Assembly (NCBI RefSeq): GCF_007655135.1
Contig: NC_045127.1
Coordinates: forward strand, 40,373,538 to 40,437,537
Length of the DNA stretch: 64,000 bases
Direction: 5' to 3'
Source: Punica granatum
Lineage: Eukaryota; Streptophyta; Magnoliopsida; Myrtales; Lythraceae
This document shows, piece after piece, positions 10,939 to 21,185 of this stretch (position 1 is the stretch's first letter; the number at the start of each line of letters is the position of its first letter). A program made the translations under genes and the position numbers. The notes under the pieces are model-generated. The model was given only the letters and a program-made list of their open reading frames with translations. It made no database searches and had not been told where the DNA came from.

Positions 10939-12209
10939 AGAATTAGTTAAACTAATTTTTTTAAAAGATTAAAAATTAATTAGTTTATACATATTTGCTC
11001 TTATTATCATCGTTCATGGAAGATGGTTTTGATTTTCCTTCATTTACTTTTATTACTTGTATAGTACTTCACAGGTCTTCCAACGTCTTCATGCTTTTAT
11101 TATGGTTACAACTTATGTTTCTTTACACATGATATTGCCTTGCGTATATATAAAACACAATTTACTCTGTGCGGATCCGAATTTCGTCTCGTCAAGGCCC
11201 GCATACATACCCGCTGATTGCACAGCCTGGGAGTGTCCACTTTCCCAAGGTACGGGCAACGGACATGCAAGTTGTCGCCACTACATGTTTATGATCCGAA
11301 GATCGAGGGCCGGTGAGTTGCTCGGGTCTAGAGGTAAGGATGCACCTAGTTTGTTAAGGCATATGGTCGTGCGGAACCGGGGGTTCTAAGTTCGGGGGTT
11401 CTATTACGTGCGGGCCTATATCCTGTATGCCCTATCGGCACTCTGGTTTGTCTAGGGTTTACCGTTTTTATTTTATTTACCGCTTGATTAGGCTGCACAC
11501 ATCTTGCTCGTTTTGACACCGTAAATTCGTGGAATGATTGACTCGGTTCAAGGGACCAGAAGAGGAGCATATCCTCGGATCAGGGGATCGGTCCACAGTC
11601 CTCGCATCTCGGTTAACCATGTCATGACTACCGATTCACCGTGTGGACCGGGCCTATGATTCGCATGGTCCCGCTTGTCTTGAGGACCTGTAAACTGACT
11701 CGATCGGTTCCAACTCTCGAACTTTGCACTCACTCGACCGGGATTATTACGAGAATAAATGTACAAATATATGTCTCATAAATGTGCTCTCAAATAATAA
11801 ATATAAATTACAATAACGAGATCCCTGTCGATTTGCACTTGGTCAATATTTCGCTCCAACTCACCGTGAGGTTTTAAAGACCGAAACCGAAATTAATACG
11901 ACGTGGGCTCATGAGAGTCAGGGGTCGGGTCCAACCGAACCAACGGGTCCCTAGAAAACCGAACGGTCCTCAAGATAGCCGTGAGACCGATCGAGTTTCC
12001 GAGTGATTGTCTAACCTCATTTCACGCATTCCAACCCAAGTCATCCTTCGCTTGGATACTACTAGGGTCAAAACGGTGACTTAAGGCTAAACCTAATACC
12101 ACACTCGGGTCGCGTGCGCTTAGTGTGTGAGGGTATTGGACTCCGTTATCGATGGTTGGGGCGTTGGACCATTGTCAACCGTGTCCTATGGGTTCGAGCT
12201 TGAACCATC

Positions 12210-12290
12210 ACAAAACAAACAAAGACAGATAAAAACAAATAAAAACGGATAAAAACAGACAAAAATAGACAAAAACAGATAAAGCAAATG
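12210..12290. repeat. Short minisatellite of ~10-bp 'aaaacagata' units inside the solo LTR
   Basis: Seven or so units of 'aaaaac(a/g)gata/gacaa'. Equivalent clusters occur at ~33410-33455 and ~60585-60640 in the other LTRs, so it is an ancestral LTR feature. Confidence 0.8.
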
Positions 12291-13869
12291 AACTTAGACA
12301 AATTATGTGTTGATTGCCATGTTTACGTGATTTATCATATTATGAGCAGGAGTTGCTTGGCACACAAGTTTCTACCCTAAACAGACAAAGCAAGGGTTGT
12401 ATGTATGAAGTGAATCGTCCATGGGCCGCCTTGGGAGGGGATATAGCATTGGCAGTGCTTAAAAAGAACTCGATTGACATGATGTCTGTAACTGAGCCTT
12501 AAATGTGTGGGTTACTCTTAAGTTTTACTGTTTTGTGACACTTACAGATTATGAAAGAAGTGTGTTTTGCCAGAAAACTAAAACCTAGGGTTTTGACCCG
12601 CCCGTTTTCCTGTGTTTGATTATGTCGAGTGCGTGATTAGTCCGGTTTTATATCTTACGATAGATAAACCCAATCTAATAACAAACTTAGGGAAATGGGA
12701 ATGCGAAACACCATGAAGGGTGTTAAGGTCTTTGTTCATGCCCTATGAAGGACTGGACAATCTTTCACAGGCCGTTCCCGCTTGCATCTCTAGTCCACAT
12801 CCCTAAGCTCCCAAATCTACGTCATAATGATAGAAACAATGCGATTGAATAAAGAGGACTATGCAAATGAGACCTGCGCCCACACAGACTGCCCGTCTTC
12901 ACCTGTAACTCGGAGTGTTTCGATCACTATAACCCTAGGATTGTCAGTTAATCATGAATTGATAATCTTGCCATTGAGATGGAAAATTTGATTTGTAGAA
13001 GTGAGACTGCGCGATGCGGGCCACCTTGGGCGGTAGCCGGTGTCGACCAATCCCTTGGATCCACCAGGGTCATATGTAAACCCTAAGGGATCTGAAAAAT
13101 CCATCGGTCTGCCCGGAAGTGGTCTAGGAAGAACTCCCGTGTTTCGACATGAACCGCCTCGAATCGGGCCCAAACTCGAATTAGGACACGCAAGTCCTTC
13201 CTAGATATCCAATCTACACAGACCATACGTCTCTGTATTTATAAAGAAATGTGGGTTCAGAAAATGGCATGATTATCAGTTCATGATTTATCGATTCGCT
13301 TACAAGTTATTAGCCGGTTTGTGCAATTTGTTTAAAAGTCGAATGGATTAATTAGCTGAGTGGATCATCCTAATTACAACGTGTGTGGCGTTGATTAAAT
13401 TGAGTGAATTGCCAAATGCTTAGTTTGCGGGTTTCAAGCTGTTGAGTCGGCCATTGATGGGCCGTTCGGTATGAACTCTAATTTCTGACTGTTTTTGGAA
13501 TTAAATCCAATTTTAAATCGACTTTACGTGATAAATTCGGTTCGTGTGAGATCTTTGTTAAAATGCATTGAAACATCCAAAAACACAAAAGTCATGGTCA
13601 CAGTGGTCACAACTAAATTTAATTTGTCGATTTTATGTTCGAGTGACCAATTATACCGATTTAATGTGTTTACTCGATTTTAATCCTTAGGGCCAAATGA
13701 TCATGAAATTCGAATTCATATTGGTTCATTCCCATTTCAAACAATTGGTTTCAAATCCGACCTTGTTAATAGTCAAATTCGTACAAATCCTAATTTTAAG
13801 AGTCCAAATTTGATTATTGAACCGGTTCATGTCTATCGTCGATTAAAACACGTATTTCATCATCGTCAT

Positions 13870-15770
13870 CCATGCAAACATCGAATCAAACAAATACAAG
13901 AGCTCTCTCATGCCACTAAGCTCGGTAAATCATACCTCTCCCGAGCTAAAGTCGGGGATCAATCCTCATGAATCCTCGAGTTCATCACAAAATGGTAAAA
14001 ACTGGTTATTTGGATCCGCCACAGCTACGAGGGGAAGGACAATGGTTAGTACACGGCAACAGCAGCCCCGCGCTACGACTTGCATATGGGAAGCAAACGA
14101 AACGAAGAAAAGGGAAGCAACAATTAACGGAAGAGGAGAGGAGGTGACGCTAGCTCAGGACCTTGAAATGGAGAAACCATAATAGTAACACGCAGCAGCA
14201 AGTGCAAAGGAGAGAAAGAGAAGTGTCAGCAATGACTCAATGAGCTAGAAGGGATTCGCAACAACCTACAAGAAGGAAAACAAACGAAGGACAATAGCAC
14301 AGTGGCAATAATAACGTGTAAAAGAGAGGGAAAGAAGAGGGACGGCAAGAGGAAGAGAGTACCGGAATAATAGAAGGCAAAGATAGGCAGAATAAAGAAC
14401 TAGAGAAAGAGAGAGAAGTCGTGACTTAGCTCGCCTCGAGAAGGCTCGAAAAGAGCTAACAGTTTGCAGTAAAGGCAGAGGGATGAGAAGAGCAATGCAA
14501 AGGAGGTTGACAGCTTGGGGAACGGCCGTGAGTAATCAAGAGGGTAAGAGTTCTACTACCACTCCTGCTGTGTGTGCTGCTAGTCCATCCCAAGCCCGAG
14601 ACATAGAGAAGGGCAGAGAGAATGGAGGTACCTATTGTATGCGAGAGAGTGAGTGAGATGGTAATGTGTGGGGTGGCCCGTGAAGGTCAAGGAACAGGTC
14701 AAGGCTGCATCTTAGAGTGCAAGGGAGACTGAGAGAGGGAGATAAGAGGAGGAAGGTTGCTCTGGGATGATGATCAGAAGATGGTGTTGTCCATAGGCGG
14801 GAAAGAGCTAGTGTTATGAAGGTGAGGCTGGTGAGTTCTGATAGAAATGGAGAGGTGATGAGGATGGCTCTGTAAAGGTGATGGAGAGGATGACATAAGA
14901 AGAGAAGAAGCTGGTCATGGCTGAGAGAAAGAGAGGCAGTCGAGCAAGTGAATGAAGATGGTTGTGTTGGGCGTGTGCTGTTGTCATCGAGAGAGAGCAA
15001 GCACATAGTGATAGTAGCTGAGGTGAGAAGGAAGTCGTTGAAGTACCTGAGCTACGGTCATGAGTGACAAAGAGAGTGAGGGTGATCAAGTTGCTAGTGA
15101 AGGGAATGAGTAAATGTGGCTGTTGTTGCTTGAGGAGGAGTCGAAAGAGAGACTGAGAGAGTTGGAAATGAAGATAAGAGGAAGTTATGGTGTTGTGAAA
15201 TAGAAAACTCAGGCCCAAGGAAAGGAAATGAGGCTGTGATAATAAGAAATGGTCATGGTGAGTTATGGTGGAGGAGGTTGCAAGGGTGACCATGAACTGA
15301 AAGCAAAGGAGACGAGGATCATGGACCTCTGGTGAGGGGAAAGAGCCGAGTGTGAGAGAGTGAGCTGAGAGAGAGAACTGGTGTGATGGTCATCGAGAAG
15401 AGAGGGAAGGTGAGGGTTGATGGGCAGTGATCTGAGCTCACCCCAAAGGAGACGGGACCGAGTCTACTTCCCCTTTTGTTGAGTCTGACCGAGAGGGAAG
15501 AAGAAGCAAGAACAGAAGGTTATTGGTGATGGTGATGGATGGTTGCGTGAAGGGAAGAGGAGCAGCTGGTAAAGATCCGTGATCCAGTTGGCGTCAGAAG
15601 CCGATGAAGTGATGGGGTTCGTTCACTTGTTCGGGATGGCTAGGAAGAAAGCAGAGTAGCAGTAAGGGCAAAAAATGAAAAAGAAAAAAAGGGGAGGAAA
15701 AATAGAAGAGGTCAAGGGGTTCGACCAAGTTGACCACTTGGCCAACCCTTCTGCCACCTTTTTTTTTTTT
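13870..15770. other. Purine-rich (GA) block inside the solo LTR, no gene
   Basis: The plus strand is rich in gaga/aagg words for ~1.9 kb. The minus strand therefore gives long Ser/Leu/His/Pro-rich frames (for example 14632-15006 and 14814-15293) that overlap each other and look like composition artefacts. A run of T at 15761-15772 closes the block. Confidence 0.7.
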
Positions 15771-17064
15771 TTAACTCGTGCGGGCGTTTTCGGGTGAAAT
15801 TCAATTTCTCAAGATTCGTTGATATTTTCGAAATGAAAACTTCGAAATTGAAAATCTTGAAAAATAATCGGCTCTATGAGAATTTTAATTTGCATCGATG
15901 GAAATAGAATCCCGATAAAAATCGACATAGTATCTCCGTCATGCGTTAATCGTAATTGCTCGATTATTTTCGAAATTCAATCTTTGAAATCGAATATTCG
16001 AAAAATATTTCGGGACCACCCTCGTGTTTAGAAAAATTCGAGAATCAAGGTTATGCAGAATTATTTTTTTCAATCTCGAGTATCGTCCTGTATTTTGAAA
16101 AGAATCAAAATTGATGCACGTAGAGCATGAAATTCTTGTCTTTTCAACCGGATCCCGGAAAAATGATCCAAAATCACCATTGAGTTAAAATAAAAAAAAA
16201 TCAGGGATCTATATTATGCAGAAAAATATTTTTCAATCACAAGTTTTGTTTCGAATTTTGAAATTCGAATTTGACACACGTAAGGCCTGAAAATGTCCCG
16301 TAGAGCATTTTTTCTAAAACATGTAAAGTTAAAGTTAAATTAAAAGAATGTCCCGAGTTTAAAAGTCGTGCATGTATCGAGTAATTAGCCAAAAATACTT
16401 CTTTCCGATGGATGACAGAAATGATGATTTTACCCCTCATCTTTGTGATCATGCTAGTTTGTCGGTTTCAAATTCTTCTCATACTGTGATCATCTCCGCA
16501 TCGCTCCGGGGTTGTCTGGTTGATCTCAGTGACCCGGCTATGATTAATAAACCAAGGACTGTCTGGTGGTTCTCTGTTGCGATTTAAGGGTTGTCGTTCG
16601 AATTGTTGTCGATGCTCTCTGGAGCCGATGGACCAAAATGAGGTGCTGACATACTCCATGTTGTTTTCCTTTGCTGCAAATGAGTTTGGGTCGTGCCTCA
16701 TTGCGGGCCTTCGCAAATGAGTTTAGCAAGGTTGAAAACTATTACTCTGTTTGTTCAAAGAGCTGCAACAAGAAAAAAAAAATACAAAAAGAAAAAGGAA
16801 AACATGGAGTAGATGGGATTTATGAGGTACTTCTTAAATTTCTTGGAGTATATTGGCCTTTTTATATGTATTCTATTAAAATTAAAATATTCAAAAAATT
16901 CTATTCCTTCCTATTCCGCGAAATAAATTAAATGAAAATTTTAGAAGTTTGGTGGGGTTAGTAAGGGTTTCTAACACGTAACACCTCTTTATCTCCCTTC
17001 ATCCTAAAAATTTTAATATGAATTTAATATCCAAGCTCACCTCTCCTATTCTATTATTATAGGT

Positions 17065-17300
17065 ATTTAATTTTTTTCGATGTGTACGATATTATTCGAA
17101 AGCCCGTTGGATCTTGACAAATCCAGTTCGAGTCGGATCGGCCCACTAAGAGATAAAATTCTTCCAGCAAGAATTTTCTCCAGTCATAAGATTCGAACCC
17201 GAGATCTTACTTAAGGAAACAAGAACCACTTGAATCAATCCATGTTGGTATCATATCTAATTTTGACTACCTGATATTGTGCAGTAAGAGGCCTCCATTC
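17065..17300 (-). mobile_element. tRNA-derived SINE
   Basis: On the minus strand the sequence starts near 'accaacatggattgattcaa' and has a Pol III B-box-like GGTTCGAATC (about 17186-17195). It ends in an A-rich tail (17065-17080). The 3' half carries 'cttagtgggccgatccgact'. Fragments of the same family appear at 25520-25640 (minus) and 27000-27080 (plus), which supports a dispersed SINE. A-box spacing could not be verified rigorously and no clean target duplication was found. Confidence 0.6.
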
Positions 17301-17771
17301 GTGTTACCAGAGTAATTGACCCTTTGTTTTCTTTCATTCATTTTATACGTCCAAAAACTAATTAAAAGAGACCTTTCATTTTCTTACATTTAGTTATTAT
17401 GCCCAAAATATAATTTAAGAAAAACGTCATTTTCAGACAAATCTTTTAGTTTTAGGTCTGTACTGCCTCCTTGAATATATTGATTTGAAATACACTTATG
17501 CAATTCTACCTCGTGTGTGATGAAAATCTTTCACATAAGCGTTTTAGACAAACTCTCAACTCGTGGTTAATTGTTCATTCAAGCCTCCCCATCAATATAT
17601 ACCTCAAATCGAAATGAAGAAGCATTTAATGTTCTTCATTTGTAATTCTAGGCACCACGCAGTGAATCCTTAGTTTCCTAGAAAATCTTTGCTTGAAGGG
17701 ATTTTATCTCTCTTAATGATGGAAGAGATATAAGCATGCTGTAAATTTATTGAACAAAACTTTTGGAAATG
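17301..17771. other. AT-rich spacer, nothing recognised
   Basis: No frame longer than a few dozen codons and no repeat partner in the window. Confidence 0.5.
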
Positions 17772-18470
17772 TAAAATTTTTATCGAATATTACTCAAGAG
17801 TGCATCCTAGAGAAAAGAATATTTTAAAGTAGAGATCTTGAAGGGAGAATAAATCAGAAGGTAATTGGCTGGCTAGGGAAGCCCCACCTCTAATTTGGAA
17901 GAACCCTGCTGGTTAGAGGGATGCATCTCCACCGGCCACCCATTCTATGATGGAGGTCATCGACGGGCTCAGACCTTTCCGGCAACTTTCTTTAGGGGGT
18001 AGGTGACTGGTTAGGGTGCCCCCAACCGCCACTCAACCTCGACGGAGGTCACTAGCAAGGCCAAAGCCCATCACAGCGACCCCCTTTCTCAGATCAACGC
18101 TATTGTTTTCTTCTTTTAAAATTTTTATCGAATATACTCAAGAGTGCATCATAGAGGAAATAATATTTTAAAATGAAGAACTTGAAGGTATGATAAAATC
18201 ATAAGGTAATTCCCACCCCCAATTTGGAGGAACCCTGCTTATTAGGGGGACACATCTTTACTATCAAACCATTTTAGGATGGAGGTCGTCGGCTAGCTCA
18301 GACCTCTCTAGCGACCTTCTTCAGGGGATAGGTGGGCGATTAGGTGCCTCCATCCCTAATTTAAGAGAATCTAACTGACCACTCAAACCTTAACGAAGGT
18401 CACTGGCAAGGTTGAAGCCCATTGTGGGGTCCCCCCCTTCCCGGATCAAACCCATTGTTTTCTTCTTTTC
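17772..18470. repeat. Tandem duplication, unit ~345-355 bp, two copies
   Basis: Copy 1 begins 'aaaatttttatcgaatatta' at ~17775. Copy 2 begins with nearly the same bases at ~18117. Both run through 'gagtgcatc', 'ggaggtc' motifs and 'ttgttttcttcttt'. Many substitutions and small indels separate them, so the duplication is old. No protein is evident in either copy. Confidence 0.85.
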
Positions 18471-18640
18471 AATTTCTTAATTTTCTTAATTTTTTACTAT
18501 TTTATATTATTTTTTTGATGTGGCGTGTAAAATCGTTTGTCACTTAAACATCGTTTACTTGCAATGTTAACAAATTGGACGCGAACGATAAATGTGGAAA
18601 GGAAATAGAAGACCGTGAATTTATATGCAAAAGAGAAAAT

Positions 18641-19719
18641 CAGTGTTATCAGAACCGGACCGGACATCGAATTGGCCGAGATATGGGTTCATGGATTTAT
18701 GGGTTCAACCGGGGATTCGATGGGTCGGACTGCATGTTTAATTACAAAATAAATAAATATTTATTATTTTAAGAAAATAATATCAAATACTAATCTACAC
18801 TACTACTAAAGTCAGACTAGGTCTTCTAGAGTGAACTATCATAATAATTTTTCTATATTTTGTGCTAATTGACTGAACCTCCTTACGCCGGTTCAAGGAA
18901 GGCAATAAGAGAGGACTGAGGCTTCCGGTCAGCTTTGCCCTTTTCTTAACCATTTCTTTCTCCTCTCATCTCTCTCTCTCACGCGCCCCACACCCTCTTG
19001 ATACAAAAGAAACCTCCGACATCCCCCCCCCCCCCCCCCCCCCACAACCACAACATGGAGAAGCAGCTCCTTAATTTGCACTACAATCAATCAAAAAATT
19101 CTCCATATCAATATATTATGCTAAGTGCATTGCGCTTTCCCTTGTCTAGATGTTCGCCTTTCTGAGTCAAGTAATGGTGACCTGACTCTCTCCCCGTCAT
19201 CATCCATGGCTTCTCGGAGCGGCTGCAGCTGCTTCTTCTTCTTTTTCTTCTTCATTGTCTCTCTGATCCACTTGTTCCACACTCAAGCTGTCTCCTTGCC
19301 GAACACATTTCTCCGCCTAATCACCAAAGATGCCTCTAGCCTCCAGTACCTCGCCAAGATCTGCCCCGGTGGCGATTCTCCGCGTCCCCTCACCCTCGTC
19401 CTCGATCTCAGAGGCCCCCAGCTCTGGATCTCCTACGATGCAGTGAAGATGAAGACTAGGGTTTCATAATTTCATTTGGTCTTTTGAGTTTTTTTACTTT
19501 TTAGATTTACTTTTAGGTCTTTCATGTTTAAAAAATTCTAAATCCATCCAATTGGTCGATTCACATGGGTTCGATGGGTTTGCCTAAAAACCGTCCAGTT
19601 TTTTGGGTTCACCGGTCTATTTATGCATTTTCGAATTTTAAGCTAACCGAACCAGACATAGGTCCGGTTTCAATTTGATCGGTCGAACCTCCTGGTCCGA
19701 TCCGGTTATGATAATAGTG
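18641..19719 (+). mobile_element. Non-autonomous hAT transposon carrying a captured gene fragment
   Basis: The left terminus CAGTGTTATCAGAACCGGA and the right terminus (inverted) CACTATTATCATAACCGGA form terminal inverted repeats of about 20 bp with a few mismatches. The element is flanked by a perfect 8-bp target duplication GAGAAAAT (18633-18640 and 19720-19727), the length typical of hAT elements. Subterminal regions are rich in 'ccgg' and 'gggttc' words. No transposase frame is present, so it would need enzyme supplied elsewhere. The interior (~19200-19470) holds an exon-like fragment of a host aspartic-protease-fold gene. A run of ~22 C residues lies at 19022-19042. Confidence 0.9.
19206..19469 (+). 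pseudogene. Captured fragment of a TAXI / basic 7S globulin-like gene
   Basis: A frame of 87 codons starts with a signal-peptide-like stretch (Met-Ala-Ser-Arg, then a run of Phe, then Val-Ser-Leu-Ile). It continues into 'ITKDASSLQYLAKI' and 'PLTLVLDLRGPQLWISYD'. This order (leader, T-K-D-x-S-x-L-Q-Y, then L-x-L-D-L-x-G-x-x-L-W) is the N-terminus of plant xylanase-inhibitor/EDGP/basic 7S globulin proteins, secreted relatives of pepsin-type proteases that inhibit glycoside hydrolases. The family is normally around 400 residues, so only the first ~80 are here. It lies wholly inside the hAT element, so it was acquired by that transposon. The upstream in-frame ATG at 19125 lies outside the homology. 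Confidence 0.7.
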
Positions 19720-19774
19720 GAGAAAATAACAAAAGTAAAAAAAAAAATTCGTGATTTTTTAGTCATTAATATTA

Positions 19775-20556
19775 GGGTAAATTGCATCGATGGTTCAAAA
19801 GGTTTCATGAATATTTCAAGTTGGTCCAAAATGTTTTTTGGTAACTTGTTGGTACAAAACGTTTCAAAACCGTTAATATTTTGCTGACGTGGCGCGTCCT
19901 ATGTGTGACTTTTGACACGTGAAATCAATCACAATGTGCCACGTCATTTAAGAGAAAATAAAATTTGAAAAAATTCAATAAAAATACAGAAAATAATAAG
20001 AAATACAAAAAATAGTAAAAATTTAGAAAACAAAATAAAAAAATTATTTTTAAAATATTTTTTATTATTTTTAAATGTTTTAAAAATAATTTTAAATGTT
20101 TTTAAAAATAATTTAAAATTTAAAATTTAAAATAATAAAAATTATTTTTTAGTTTAATTTAAAATTTAAAATTAAAAGTTTAAAATTATTTTTAAAACTT
20201 CCGAAAATTTAAAATTATTTTTAAAATTTTAAAATTTTTAAAAGTTTTTAAAAAATTTTAAAATTATATTTTTTTTCTAAATTTTACTTTTTTTTAATTT
20301 TTTGTATTTTTATTAGACATTTTCAAATTTAATTTTCTCTTAAATGACGTGACGCACTGTGATTAGTTTCACGTGTCAAAAGTGACACATATGACTCTTC
20401 ACGTCAGTAAAATATTAACGACGTCAGGAGAATTTGATAAGATGTACTATATTGAAACGGTTTTGAAACTTTTTGTACCAATAAGTTACCAAAAAAATAT
20501 TTTGAATCAACTTAAAATATTAATGAAAACTTTTGAATTACCAGTTCAATTTACTC
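19775..20556. mobile_element. Foldback Mutator-type element (long-TIR MITE)
   Basis: The outer ends GGGTAAATTGC and CAATTTACTC open long inverted repeats of roughly 220 bp each (19775-19995 against 20330-20556). Matching landmarks include 'ggtaacttgttggtacaaaa' on the left and its inverted counterpart on the right. A perfect 9-bp target duplication TTAATATTA flanks it (19766-19774 and 20557-20565), as expected for Mutator-like elements. The centre (20000-20320) is nearly pure A/T and codes for nothing. It ends about 100 bp upstream of the ZFWD TATA box. Confidence 0.9.
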
Positions 20557-20660
20557 TTAATATTAATAAATCCAAAGTAAGCTGGGTACCTGTATCGGGT
20601 TGGTCGGGTAGATATCACCAAATGCGCTTTGGCGCGTGGATGTCGCGGCTATAATAAGTC

Positions 20661-20668
20661 TATAAATA
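20661..20668 (+). promoter_or_regulatory. TATA box of the ZFWD gene
   Basis: TATAAATA sits about 525 bp upstream of the start codon, with a pyrimidine-rich leader (ctctcttctcctct) starting ~30 bp downstream, as expected for a plant transcription start near 20695. Confidence 0.75.
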
Positions 20669-20784
20669 GCTTGTGATTCTGTTTCAATCATCCGGACTCT
20701 CTTCTCCTCTGATCAGTGTTCTATCGATCTCTCTTTCTCTCCGTTGCGACTTCCGATCGGATTCTGTCAATTCCGTTCGCTCAG

Positions 20785-21182
20785 GTATGGGTGCAATTTT
20801 TTTTCCGATTGTTTATGGACTGGAACCGGCGACTCCGATGATCAGACCCTCGCTCTCTGCTTCTCCGCTTCACATGCCTGATTCTCCGAGAATCGTCCCT
20901 GGGTTCCGATCAGGGTTTAGGTGATTTAGGTTGATATTGTTCTTCCGCCCGAGCGCCTGATTCTCCCCGCACATTTTGAAGAACAATGAATTTTTGGATC
21001 TGGGCAATCGTGGGTTCTCTGTCCTTTTGATTTCTCCGGAGGAGGTTTCAAGATCGAGGATCATGGTTTCGATAGCTTCTGGTTGGTTTCTGCTGGAATG
21101 TTCTCGGAGACGGGAAGTTTTCGGTATTGCGGGATCCCTTAATTCATATCTGCTCTTTCTGCGTTCTATCTATCTGTCATAG
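20785..21182 (+). other. Probable 5' UTR (leader) intron of the ZFWD gene
   Basis: 'gctcag|gtatgg' gives a good donor at 20785 and 'ctgtcatag' an acceptor ending at 21182, four bases before the ATG. The stretch is T-rich, as plant introns are. Alternatively the leader is unspliced. Only a transcript can decide. Confidence 0.5.
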
Positions 21183-21185
21183 AGA

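Larger units (their letters stand above)
11168..16651 (-). mobile_element. Solo LTR (~5.5 kb) of the Tat/Ogre family
   Basis: The plus strand begins TGTGCGGATCCGAATTTCG and ends GGTGCTGACA. These are the same termini as the LTRs at 32300-36124 and 59523-64000. The copy is bounded by a perfect 5-bp target duplication TACTC (11163-11167 and 16652-16656). There is no polyprotein sequence inside, so this is an LTR left after recombination between the two LTRs of a full element. Shared landmarks include 'gggagtgtccactttccc' near the start and a cluster of 'aaacagataaaa' units (12205-12290). The block 13870-15760 is strongly purine-rich on plus. At 5484 bp it is close to the inferred full LTR length of this family. 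Confidence 0.93.

Noticed and set aside
14632..15293. Overlapping minus-strand frames of 124 and 159 codons
   Set aside because: They are Ser/Leu/His-rich products of a GA-rich block inside a proven solo LTR, overlapping each other in different frames.
17180..17200. tRNA gene suggested by a good B-box
   Set aside because: No cloverleaf could be drawn around it; an A-tail and family members indicate a SINE.
19022..19042. Poly-C run as a functional signal
   Set aside because: Simple homopolymer within the hAT element, prone to sequencing error.
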